From Frankiaceae bacterium (GTDB taxonomy: Bacteria; Actinomycetota; Actinomycetes; JAVEEJ01), in NCBI GenBank assembly GCA_030840515.1, contig JAVEEJ010000193.1, positions 1 to 6,491 on the forward strand: a DNA stretch of 6,491 nucleotides. Direction: 5' to 3'. Under the pieces are notes generated by a model, which saw only the letters and a list, made by a program, of their open reading frames with translations, was not told where the DNA came from and searched no databases. A program made the translations under genes and the position numbers. Positions within the stretch are counted from its first letter, which is position 1, and the number at the start of each line of letters is the position of its first letter. Below are positions 1-5,812 of this stretch, in pieces.

Positions 1-18
1 TAGTTGAGACCTCAACGA
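1..18. promoter_or_regulatory. Operator copy 1 (TAGTTGA-N4-TCAACGA)
   Basis: TAGTTGA (1-7), spacer GACC (8-11) and TCAACGA (12-18) form an inverted repeat with one mismatch in the 7-bp arms. It is the same motif as the better copy at 37-56, with the same 4-bp spacer. It covers the predicted -35 hexamer of the yceI promoter, a placement that fits a repressor. The 18-bp dyad of two 7-bp arms is the size usual for MarR-family dimers. The regulator is inferred and its gene is not in this window. Confidence 0.6.
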
Positions 19-32
19 CCTTCTGGTAGTGT
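4..32 (+). promoter_or_regulatory. Sigma70-like promoter of the yceI-VOC unit
   Basis: TTGAGA at 4-9 matches the TTGACA -35 consensus at 5 of 6 positions. After a 17-bp spacer, TAGTGT at 27-32 fits the actinobacterial TANNNT -10 pattern. Transcription would start near 39, leaving a leader of about 37 nt with an AAGGAG ribosome site before the ATG at 76. Operator copy 1 covers the -35 and copy 2 covers the predicted start, so the three elements support each other. Confidence 0.55.
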
Positions 33-36
33 CCAC

Positions 37-56
37 CTAGTTGAACCATCAACTAG
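37..56. promoter_or_regulatory. Operator copy 2 (perfect CTAGTTGA-N4-TCAACTAG)
   Basis: CTAGTTGA (37-44), spacer ACCA (45-48) and TCAACTAG (49-56) form a perfect 8-bp inverted repeat. AT-rich arms stand out in this GC-rich sequence. The centre lies 37 bp from that of copy 1, about 3.5 helical turns. It spans the predicted transcription start at about 39. A MarR-type regulator is the likeliest binder, by inference from site shape and position. Confidence 0.65.
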
Positions 57-75
57 ACCTCCTCAAGGAGCCCCC

Positions 76-645
76 ATGACCACCTCCCTCACGACCAGTG
101 TCCAGATCCCCGGCTACCTGACCGGCAGCTGGACCATCGACCCCGTCCACTCCGAGGTCTCCTTCCTCGTGCGCCACATGATGGTCAGCAAGGTGCGCGG
201 CACCTTCCGCACCTTCACCGGTCAGATCGTCACCGCTGCCGAGCCCACCCAGTCCTCGGTCACGGCGGAGATCGCCCTCGACTCGATCGACACCGGCAAC
301 GAGCAGCGGGACAACCACGTGCGCTCGGCCGACTTCTTCGACGTCGCCCGCTTCCCGACGATGACCTACCGCTCCACGAAGATCACCCCGACCGGCGACG
401 GCTTCGATGTCGACGGCGAGCTGACCCTCAAGGGCGTCACGCGCCCGGTGACGCTGGCCCTCGAGCTCAACGGCTTCACGGCCGACCCCTACGGCGGCAC
501 GCGCGCCGGCTTCTCGGCCACCGCGCAGATCAACCGTCGCGACTTCGGCGTCGACATCTCGCTGCCCATGGACGGTGGCGGTGTGGTGGTCGGTGACAAG
601 GTCACCATCGTGCTCGAGGTCGAAGCCATCCTCGACGCTGCCTGA
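76..645 (+). CDS. YceI family protein
   Basis: This is a 189-residue YceI-domain protein. Family members form a lipocalin-like beta barrel, and structurally studied ones hold a polyisoprenoid-type lipid; the cellular role is unsettled in most species. The N-terminal signature WTIDPVHSEVSF is at residues 19-30, followed by VRHMMVSKVRGTF. The C-terminal half has the GELTLKGVTRPV strand pair and the RRDFGVD motif. No signal peptide is visible, so it should be cytoplasmic, unlike secreted E. coli YceI. The ATG at 76 was chosen because AAGGAG (65-70) sits 5 nt upstream and because starting earlier would run the coding sequence through the operator and promoter. The VOC gene follows 42 bp later on the same strand, so the two are probably co-transcribed from the operator-covered promoter. 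Length is normal for the family. Confidence 0.93.
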   Translation: MTTSLTTSVQIPGYLTGSWTIDPVHSEVSFLVRHMMVSKVRGTFRTFTGQIVTAAEPTQSSVTAEIALDSIDTGNEQRDNHVRSADFFDVARFPTMTYRSTKITPTGDGFDVDGELTLKGVTRPVTLALELNGFTADPYGGTRAGFSATAQINRRDFGVDISLPMDGGGVVVGDKVTIVLEVEAILDAA

Positions 646-687
646 GGACTACCGTTCGAACGCCCACTCACGGAGGAAGGCAACGCC

Positions 688-1209
688 ATGGCCATCACTC
701 GGCTCAACCACGCAGTGCTCTACGTCAGCGACCTCGAGCGCAGCGTCGCGTTCTACCGCGAGGTGCTCGGGTTCGAGCGCGTGGAGATGACCCCCGAGGG
801 ATTCGCCGGCGCTGCCTTCCTCCGAGCGGGCGACTCGACGAACGACCACGACCTGGGCCTCTTCGAGGTCGGCGCCGCAGCCAGCCCTTCGCTGGCCGGC
901 CGCGGTGCGGTCGGGCTCTACCACCTCGCCTGGGAGGTGGACACGCTCGAGGCGCTCGAGCAGGTCGCTGATCGGCTCTCCGCGGCCGGGGCTCTGGTCG
1001 GCGCCAGCGACCACGGCACCACCAAGTCGCTCTACGGCAAGGACCCGGACGGCCTGGAGTTCGAGGTGGTCTGGCTCATCCCGGCCGACCTGCTCGATCC
1101 CAGCGCCCTGGCGGCCAGGACCCGGATCGGGCCGCTCGACCTGGCCGCGACCAAGGCGAAGTACGGCGCGAGCACCCGCGGCGGGGTGGGCATCTCGATC
1201 CCGGTCTGA
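688..1209 (+). CDS. VOC superfamily protein (glyoxalase / extradiol dioxygenase fold)
   Basis: This 173-residue protein has two beta-alpha-beta-beta-beta modules of the vicinal oxygen chelate fold. The first module opens with NHAVLYVSDLERSVAFYREV and the second with LYHLAWEV. Candidate metal ligands in the 2-His-1-carboxylate arrangement of extradiol dioxygenases are His8, His79 and Glu126 (in DPDGLEFE, residues 119-126), with His54 at the matching strand of module 1. This suggests a working mononuclear metal site, but the substrate cannot be read from sequence. Options include catechol-type ring cleavage, glyoxalase-like isomerisation or thiol/antibiotic detoxification. The tail from about residue 132 continues past the fold. 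The start at 688 has GGAGGAAGG at 672-680. It follows yceI by 42 bp and probably shares its MarR-type control, which would fit a response to an organic or oxidative stressor (inference). Confidence 0.88.
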   Translation: MAITRLNHAVLYVSDLERSVAFYREVLGFERVEMTPEGFAGAAFLRAGDSTNDHDLGLFEVGAAASPSLAGRGAVGLYHLAWEVDTLEALEQVADRLSAAGALVGASDHGTTKSLYGKDPDGLEFEVVWLIPADLLDPSALAARTRIGPLDLAATKAKYGASTRGGVGISIPV

Positions 1210-1269
1210 CCTGCTGCGTGCCGCTCAGATTCACCCAAACGGCCTCCATCCCATTAGTCCGAATGCTGC

Positions 1270-1275
1270 TACTGT
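1270..1275 (+). promoter_or_regulatory. Possible -10 element for the REC-EAL gene
   Basis: TACTGT fits the TANNNT pattern and would give a start near 1282 and a leader of about 29 nt carrying the GAGGGG ribosome site. No convincing -35 hexamer lies 16-18 bp upstream, so this is a weak call. The rest of the 101-bp gap after the VOC gene shows no clear terminator. Confidence 0.25.
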
Positions 1276-1310
1276 GCGTGCGTTCGTGACCACGCATGGT
1301 GAGGGGCTTC

Positions 1311-2399
1311 ATGACCGGGACGGTGCTCGTCGTCGAGGACGACGCAGCCATCCGGGCCCTGGTGTGCGACCTGCTGACCCTCGAGGGGATCACCCCGCTC
1401 GAGGCCGGTGACGCCGCGGCGGCGATGACCGTGCTCAGCAGCTACCCGGTCGACCTGGTCCTCCTGGACGTGAGCCTGCCCGGCCTCACGGGCTATTCGG
1501 TGATCGATGAGATCCGGCACACACCGGCCCTGTCCACGTTGCCCGTGCTTCTTCTGACGGCCGCGGGCCCTGGCCAGCTCGTCGCGGGACTCGACCGGGG
1601 CGCCGACGACTACATCGCCAAGCCCTTCGCGATGGAGGAGCTGCGCGCCCGGGTGCAGGCTCACCTGCGGGCTGCGCGGCGCTGGCACACGCGGCTCCGG
1701 CCCAGGCATGTGGACGTCGGGGACCTCGTCGGCACCTGGCGCGAGCGCCGGTTCGACATCGCGTTCCAGCCCGTCCGCGACCTGCAGACGATGGACGCGG
1801 TGGGGTTCGAGGCGCTGGCGCGGTTCCACGACGGGCGCCCGCCGCGCGAGGTGTTCGACGCCGCCCTCGAAGCGGGCATGGGCGTTGAGCTGGAGCTGGC
1901 CGCAGCCCAGGCTGCGCTCGAGGTCGCCGTCACGCTGCCCCCGGCGAGCTGGGTCAGCATCAACCTCTCACCCCGCGCTCTGCTCGCCTCCGCCGAGTTG
2001 CAGAACAGCGTTGCAGGCTGCGGTCACGACCTGATCATCGAGCTCACCGAGCACGAGCGGGTGGAGGACTACCCATCCCTCACCGCCGCCGCCCGCGTGC
2101 TGGGTCCCGAGGTCAGACTCGCTGTCGACGACGCCGGGGCCGGCTACGCCTCGCTCAGCCACGTCGTCGCGCTGCACCCGGCGCTGGTCAAGCTCGACCG
2201 GGCCTGGGTGGACGGCATCAGCAGTGACCCGGTGCGCCAGGCTCTGGTGCGCGGGGTGCTCGGAGTGGCCGAGGCCACCGGCTCCGCCGTCGTCGCCGAG
2301 GGCATCGAGCGCGACGACGACCTGCTCGCCGTGCAGTCCTTGGGCGTCGGGCTCGGACAGGGCTACCTCTTGGGCCGCCCGGCTACCGCGGCCGCCTGA
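1311..2399 (+). CDS. REC-EAL response regulator, c-di-GMP phosphodiesterase
   Basis: This is a 362-residue two-domain protein with a phosphoreceiver (about 3-120) and an EAL phosphodiesterase (about 148-360), the architecture of Pseudomonas RocR. The receiver has the acidic pocket Glu9-Asp10-Asp11, phospho-acceptor Asp53 (in LLLDVSLPG), Thr83 and Lys104 (in DYIAKPF). The EAL domain keeps the residues needed for metal binding and hydrolysis of cyclic di-GMP to pGpG: Glu167 (EAL), Asn218 (INLSP), Glu244 and Glu247 (IELTE), Asp273-Asp274, Lys294, Glu330 (AEGIE) and Gln350 (GQGYLLGRP). The loop-6 motif reads DDAGAGYASL where DDFG is more usual. It is probably an active, soluble enzyme gated by phosphorylation. 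Start 1311 is preferred over the in-frame ATG at 1296 because GAGGGG (1301-1306) precedes it and residue 4 then begins the first receiver strand. It precedes devR on the same strand by 99 bp. The only kinase in the window is the DevS-like one, a possible phosphodonor. Confidence 0.93.
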   Translation: MTGTVLVVEDDAAIRALVCDLLTLEGITPLEAGDAAAAMTVLSSYPVDLVLLDVSLPGLTGYSVIDEIRHTPALSTLPVLLLTAAGPGQLVAGLDRGADDYIAKPFAMEELRARVQAHLRAARRWHTRLRPRHVDVGDLVGTWRERRFDIAFQPVRDLQTMDAVGFEALARFHDGRPPREVFDAALEAGMGVELELAAAQAALEVAVTLPPASWVSINLSPRALLASAELQNSVAGCGHDLIIELTEHERVEDYPSLTAAARVLGPEVRLAVDDAGAGYASLSHVVALHPALVKLDRAWVDGISSDPVRQALVRGVLGVAEATGSAVVAEGIERDDDLLAVQSLGVGLGQGYLLGRPATAAA

Positions 2400-2430
2400 C
2401 GGTCCGTCGGGTACTTCGGCCCTGCGGCAA

Positions 2431-2445
2431 GTGGCCAAGAGCCAC
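2431..2445 (+). other. Small hairpin between the REC-EAL gene and devR
   Basis: GTGGC (2431-2435), loop CAAGA and GCCAC (2441-2445) form a perfect 5-bp stem with a 5-nt loop, 32 bp after the REC-EAL stop. No T-run follows, so it is not a canonical intrinsic terminator. It could be a weak processing or pausing structure, or chance in GC-rich DNA. Confidence 0.25.
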
Positions 2446-2486
2446 GACTCTCGCCCTTCAGCCCGGCTCAAACTGACTGGCCCACC

Positions 2487-2492
2487 TAGGCT
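2487..2492 (+). promoter_or_regulatory. -10 element of a leaderless devR promoter
   Basis: TAGGCT fits TANNNT and ends 6 nt before the ATG at 2499, so the predicted +1 (7 nt after the last hexamer base) falls on the A of the start codon. No Shine-Dalgarno sequence lies before this ATG, which agrees with a leaderless mRNA, a common type in actinobacteria. No good -35 is seen at the normal distance; an activator may substitute for it. Confidence 0.5.
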
Positions 2493-2498
2493 GGCGGC

Positions 2499-3146
2499 AT
2501 GGCACAGGTCAGGGTGTTCCTCGTCGACGACCACGAGGTCGTTCGACGTGGCGTCCGCGACATGCTCGAGGCCGACACCGAGATCGTGGTGGTCGGTGAG
2601 GCGAGCACCGTCGACGAAGCCCTGGTGCGGGTCCCCACGTCCGGGGCCGACGTCGCCGTCCTGGACGTGCGACTGCCCGACGGCGACGGGGTGAGCCTGT
2701 GCCGTGAGCTGCGCTCGCAGCTGCCCGACCTCTCCGTGCTGATGCTGACGTCGTTCCAGGACGACGAGGCACTCCTCGGCGCGATCCTCGCCGGGGCGAG
2801 CGGATACGTGCTCAAGCAGATCCGCGGGGCCGATCTGGTGGGTGCCGTGAAGACGGTCGCCTCTGGTGCATCACTGCTGGACCCCGCAGCGGCGGCTCGG
2901 CTCATGGACAAACTGCGCCGGGACGCGACGGCCGTCGATCCCCTCGCCGGGCTCAGCGAGCAGGAACGCAGGGTGCTGGACCTGATCGGCGAGGGCTTGA
3001 CCAACCGGCAGATTGGCGAGCGGCTCTTCCTCGCCGAGAAGACCGTGAAGAACTACGTGTCGAGCCTGCTCGGAAAGCTCGGACTCGAGCGCCGCACCCA
3101 AGCCGCACTCAAGGTCGCCGAGCTCAAGCGCGAGTCGCCGGCCTGA
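2499..3146 (+). CDS. devR: DevR/DosR-like response regulator (NarL/LuxR family)
   Basis: This 215-residue response regulator closely resembles M. tuberculosis DevR (DosR), which activates dormancy genes under hypoxia, NO or CO. The receiver (3-120) begins VFLVDDHEVVRRG and has Asp10-Asp11, phospho-acceptor Asp56 (VLDVRLPDG), Thr84 and Lys106 (YVLK); DevR has Asp54 and Lys104. The LuxR-type helix-turn-helix is at about 150-212. Its recognition helix FLAEKTVKNYVS holds Lys181, Lys184 and Asn185, which align with the DNA-contacting Lys179, Lys182 and Asn183 of DevR, so the same type of box should be read. Thr200 aligns with DevR Thr198, a PknH phosphosite, while Thr205 is replaced by Ala207. The ATG at 2499 has no ribosome site and appears leaderless. 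The gene converges on the kinase gene with a 23-bp overlap instead of being co-transcribed with it, as in mycobacteria. Confidence 0.92.
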   Translation: MAQVRVFLVDDHEVVRRGVRDMLEADTEIVVVGEASTVDEALVRVPTSGADVAVLDVRLPDGDGVSLCRELRSQLPDLSVLMLTSFQDDEALLGAILAGASGYVLKQIRGADLVGAVKTVASGASLLDPAAAARLMDKLRRDATAVDPLAGLSEQERRVLDLIGEGLTNRQIGERLFLAEKTVKNYVSSLLGKLGLERRTQAALKVAELKRESPA

Positions 3147-4731
3147 TCTGCTCCAGCGGCACGACCCACTCAACGAGGGTGCCGCCCTCCGCTCCCGGAC
3201 CGATGCTCAGCCGGCCACCCAGCTGATCTGCCCGCGAGCGCATGTTGCTCGTGCCACTGCCGCCGTGGAAGTCGGTCGTGATCCCGCTGCCGTCATCAGC
3301 GATGCGCAGCGCCAGCTCACCCTCGGCCACGCGCATCAGCACCTGCACGTTGCCGGCAGCCGCGTGGCGGGCGACGTTGGACAGTGCCTCCCTGAGCACC
3401 GCGAGCGCGTGGTCCGCAACGTCCTCGGACACCCCGAAGTCCACCGCGCCGTCGAAGTGCAGCACCGCTCGCGCCGACATCGTCCGCTCAGCGGCGCGCA
3501 TCAGCACCAGCGCCCGGGCGCGCAGGCCGGTCTCGCCGTCGTGCGACTGAAGCTCGAAGATGGTGGTGCGGATGTCGCGGATCGTGTCATCGAGGTCGGT
3601 CACGCATCGCCGTACTCGCTCTGCCGCGCCCTCGGGCAGCTCGAACCGCCCGGTGCTCTCCAGGCTCATCCCCACAGCGAAGAGCCGCTGGATGACGTGG
3701 TCGTGCAGATCGCGGGCGATCCGATCTCTGTCTTCGAGCACCGCGAGGTCTTCCGCGTCCCGTCGCCGCTGCGCCAGCTCGACCGCAACGGAAACCTGTG
3801 AGATGAAGGCCGTAAGCGGCTCGGGTAGCTCGGCCGGCATCGGGCCGTCGGTGCGCCTTCCGACGAGTACGACGACCCGGCCGGGCCCCGACCCCAGTGC
3901 GATCGCCGCACCCACGCGCAGGTCGGCGATGCCGAGCAGGTCAGCGTCCGCGGCGGTGAGCAGACGACCGGGACCGTGACCCACCCGCGCCGCAACGTCT
4001 GCCCCGAGCTCGTCCCAGCCTTCGGGAAGGTCGCCCGGGGTTCCCGCAGCAACCCATCCCCCGGGGGTGGAGGTCCACGCCGCGGCCAGTTCGGCGTCCA
4101 TCACGTCACGAGTCAGCTCCGCGACGATGCGCAGCGCCCTCGGGGAGTCGCCTGAGATCAGAGCGGTGGTGACGGCCGCACCGGCGCGCATCGCCTGCTC
4201 GCGACGCTGCGCTGCGGCGAACAGCCGCGCGTTGTCGATGCCCACCCCGGCGGCGACCGCTAGCGCCTCGACGACCGCTTCGTCCTCCTGCGTGAAGTCC
4301 AGCCCACCCCGCTTCTCGGTGAGGTAGAGGTTTCCGAACACCTCGCCGCGGATGCGGATCGGCACCCCGAGGAAGGTGCTCATCGGCGGGTGATGCGCGG
4401 GGAAGCCGAAGGACGACTCGTGCTCACCCAGGTCGTGCAGTCGCAGCGGCCTGGGGTGCCGGACGAGCTGGCCGAGGAGCCCGTGTCCCTCGGGGAGATC
4501 GCCGATGAGCCGCGCTGTTGAAGGGTCGAGCCCCACGTTGATGAACTGGGTGAGCCGGCCTTCCTCACCGATCACGCCCAGGGCGCCGTACTGAGCGTCC
4601 ACGAGCTCAACGCCGACCTCGACGACGCGACGCAGCACCGTCGGCAGGTCCAGCTCGCGGCCCACGGCGATCACCGCGCGGAGCAGGCCCTGAAGCCGCA
4701 CCTCGGCAGTGACAGCGGCGACCTCACTCAT
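3124..4731 (-). CDS. devS: DevS/DosT-like haem GAF sensor histidine kinase
   Basis: This 535-residue cytoplasmic kinase has no membrane segments. GAF-A spans about 28-172, GAF-B about 180-320, the HisKA_3 dimerisation domain about 330-395 and the HATPase about 435-527. GAF-A carries the DevS-type stretch GFPAHHPPMSTFLGVPIRIR. By eye, His114 aligns with the DevS haem ligand His149, Tyr136 (NLYLTEK) with distal Tyr171, and Gly52 with DevS Glu87, where DosT also has Gly. This predicts a haem sensor of O2, NO or CO with DosT-like ligand access. The phosphorylated residue should be His343 in RDLHDHVIQRLF; the D344-x3-Q348 motif suggests phosphatase activity too. The N box is at Asn452 (EALSNVARH), with G boxes DDGSG (479-483) and GGSGTSNM (490-497). 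The start at 4731 was chosen for its upstream AAGGTGG; longer versions, up to 4908, would cross the DosR box and the nitroreductase start. The likely target is the adjacent DevR. Confidence 0.93.
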   Translation of the reverse strand: MSEVAAVTAEVRLQGLLRAVIAVGRELDLPTVLRRVVEVGVELVDAQYGALGVIGEEGRLTQFINVGLDPSTARLIGDLPEGHGLLGQLVRHPRPLRLHDLGEHESSFGFPAHHPPMSTFLGVPIRIRGEVFGNLYLTEKRGGLDFTQEDEAVVEALAVAAGVGIDNARLFAAAQRREQAMRAGAAVTTALISGDSPRALRIVAELTRDVMDAELAAAWTSTPGGWVAAGTPGDLPEGWDELGADVAARVGHGPGRLLTAADADLLGIADLRVGAAIALGSGPGRVVVLVGRRTDGPMPAELPEPLTAFISQVSVAVELAQRRRDAEDLAVLEDRDRIARDLHDHVIQRLFAVGMSLESTGRFELPEGAAERVRRCVTDLDDTIRDIRTTIFELQSHDGETGLRARALVLMRAAERTMSARAVLHFDGAVDFGVSEDVADHALAVLREALSNVARHAAAGNVQVLMRVAEGELALRIADDGSGITTDFHGGSGTSNMRSRADQLGGRLSIGPGAEGGTLVEWVVPLEQIRPATRA

Positions 4732-4763
4732 TCGGCCACCTTCGCACAGCTCCGCGTAGGGAC

Positions 4764-4777
4764 AGGACCAAAGACCC
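4764..4777. promoter_or_regulatory. Candidate DosR/DevR box
   Basis: AGGACCAAAGACCC matches the 14-bp core GGGACTWWAGTCCC of the mycobacterial DosR box at 11 positions; mismatches are 1, 6 and 11. Extended to the 20-bp consensus it matches 14. It lies in the 103-bp gap between the divergent devS (start 4731) and acg-like (start 4835) genes. Its centre is 64.5 bp from the nitroreductase start codon, so it is near a distal activator position if that mRNA is leaderless. A GGGAC half-site overlaps its left edge at 4759-4763. Binding by the DevR encoded here is an inference. Confidence 0.5.
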
Positions 4778-4834
4778 GAGCGCGTGTGCCTGCGTGCCCT
4801 CGCGAGCGAGTGGATGCGAGGCCAGCCTTGAGGC

Positions 4835-5812
4835 ATGAGGTCACAGCTGCTGCCCGACCAGGTCACCCGCGTCGTCGAGCGGGCGGTCCTCGCTCCGTCG
4901 ATCCACAACTCGCAGCCCTGGCGGTTCCACTACGACGGTGACGCGATCGAGGTCTGGGCCGACCGAAGCAGGCGACTGGCCGGCGTCGACCCGACCGGGC
5001 GTCAGCTCGCCATCAGCGTGGGCGGTGCGGCGGAGTACGCGGCTCTCGCGCTGCGCGCTGAGGGCTACGACGTCCACTGCGAGGTCCTTCCGGACCCTGA
5101 GCGGCCGGACCTCCTCGCCCAGCTGACCCCGCTCCGGCCGCACACCGTCGACGCCGTCACGCGGGCACTGGTGCACTGCATGACGCGGCGAACGACCTAC
5201 CGCGCGGCCTTCGACCCCCGGCCGATTCCCGAGCACACCGTGGAAAAGCTGCGCGACGCCGTCCACTCCGCCGGTTGCGGCACGATGATCGTCAGTGGCG
5301 AACAGCGGCCGGGTCTCGTCGTGCTGCTCGAGCGCGCCGAGGCATCGGAGCGCAGGGACCCCCGCTACCGAGAAGAGCTCAACCGCTGGCGCTCCAACGC
5401 TGCCCACGCCACCGAAGGCATCCCCGATTCGGCGCTGGTGAGCAACGCGTCGCGCGTGAGCCGTGTGCCGCTGCGCAACTTCACCACCGGCGACGTGGCC
5501 GTCGTCGACACCCCGGCGGTGGACGAACCGGTGCTGCTCCTCATCACCACCACCGCGGACGAGCTCGGGGACTGGGTGGCCGCGGGACGGGCTATGGCTC
5601 GCCTGCTGCTGCACGCGACGGCCGCTGGCCTGCAGGCATCACCCGTGACCCAGTCCCTCGACCAGGACACCGATCGGGCTCGGACGGGGCACGAGCTCGG
5701 CGTCGTGGGTCACCCCCAGCTGCTGCTACGGCTCGGCTACGGCACCGCCGTCACGCCCTCCACTCCCCGCCGTCCCCTGCGCGAGACCCTCACCTTCCCT
5801 GCGACGAATTGA
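4835..5812 (+). CDS. Acg-family nitroreductase-fold FMN-binding protein
   Basis: This 325-residue protein matches the Acg family (M. tuberculosis Rv2032, about 331 residues), a two-lobed nitroreductase fold that binds FMN but lacks normal nitroreductase activity in the studied member, and is strongly DosR-induced. The FMN-site motif APSIHNSQPWRF is at residues 20-31. The C-terminal lobe has GRAMARLLLHATAAGLQASP (about 250-269), VTQSL, the HPQLLLRLGYG strand (about 293-303) and the closing TPRRPL. An in-frame stop at 4829-4831 rules out a longer protein, so 4835 is the first possible ATG. Only GAGG at 1 nt spacing precedes it, too close for a normal ribosome site. CAGCCT at 4823-4828 sits where a leaderless -10 would be, but its first base departs from TANNNT. 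It is divergent from devS with a candidate DosR box between, so regulation by the neighbouring DevR is likely. Substrate and exact role are unknown. Confidence 0.9.
   Translation: MRSQLLPDQVTRVVERAVLAPSIHNSQPWRFHYDGDAIEVWADRSRRLAGVDPTGRQLAISVGGAAEYAALALRAEGYDVHCEVLPDPERPDLLAQLTPLRPHTVDAVTRALVHCMTRRTTYRAAFDPRPIPEHTVEKLRDAVHSAGCGTMIVSGEQRPGLVVLLERAEASERRDPRYREELNRWRSNAAHATEGIPDSALVSNASRVSRVPLRNFTTGDVAVVDTPAVDEPVLLLITTTADELGDWVAAGRAMARLLLHATAAGLQASPVTQSLDQDTDRARTGHELGVVGHPQLLLRLGYGTAVTPSTPRRPLRETLTFPATN

Noticed and set aside
1248..1261. Possible DosR box before the REC-EAL gene (WWAGTCC half-site)
   Set aside because: Only 9 of 14 core positions match, the left half is absent, and the site is too close to the possible -10 for an activator.
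1210..1295. Search for a terminator after the VOC gene
   Set aside because: No stem-loop with a T-run could be found by eye, so none is claimed.
1296..1310. Upstream in-frame ATG for the REC-EAL gene (adds five residues)
   Set aside because: It has no ribosome site, while 1311 has GAGGGG at good spacing and starts directly at the receiver fold.
1269..1829. Long open frame opposite the REC-EAL gene; likewise 3265-3801 opposite the kinase and 4841-5614 opposite the nitroreductase
   Set aside because: The products have His/Arg/Gly/Val-rich composition typical of antisense frames in GC-rich genes, no recognisable domain, and strong genes lie on the other strand.
2410..2423. Possible DosR box before devR (GGTACTTCGGCCCT)
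   Set aside because: Matches 9 of 14 core positions and sits about 80 bp upstream of the predicted start; this level of match is expected by chance in GC-rich gaps.
4799..4806. Palindrome CTCGCGAG in the devS/acg-like gap
   Set aside because: An 8-bp GC-rich palindrome, single copy, with no link to a promoter element or known site.
4732..4908. Longer N-terminus for the kinase from an ATG at 4908
   Set aside because: It would run through the DosR box and the start of the divergent nitroreductase, the extra residues look non-coding, and the ATG at 4731 has a ribosome site.
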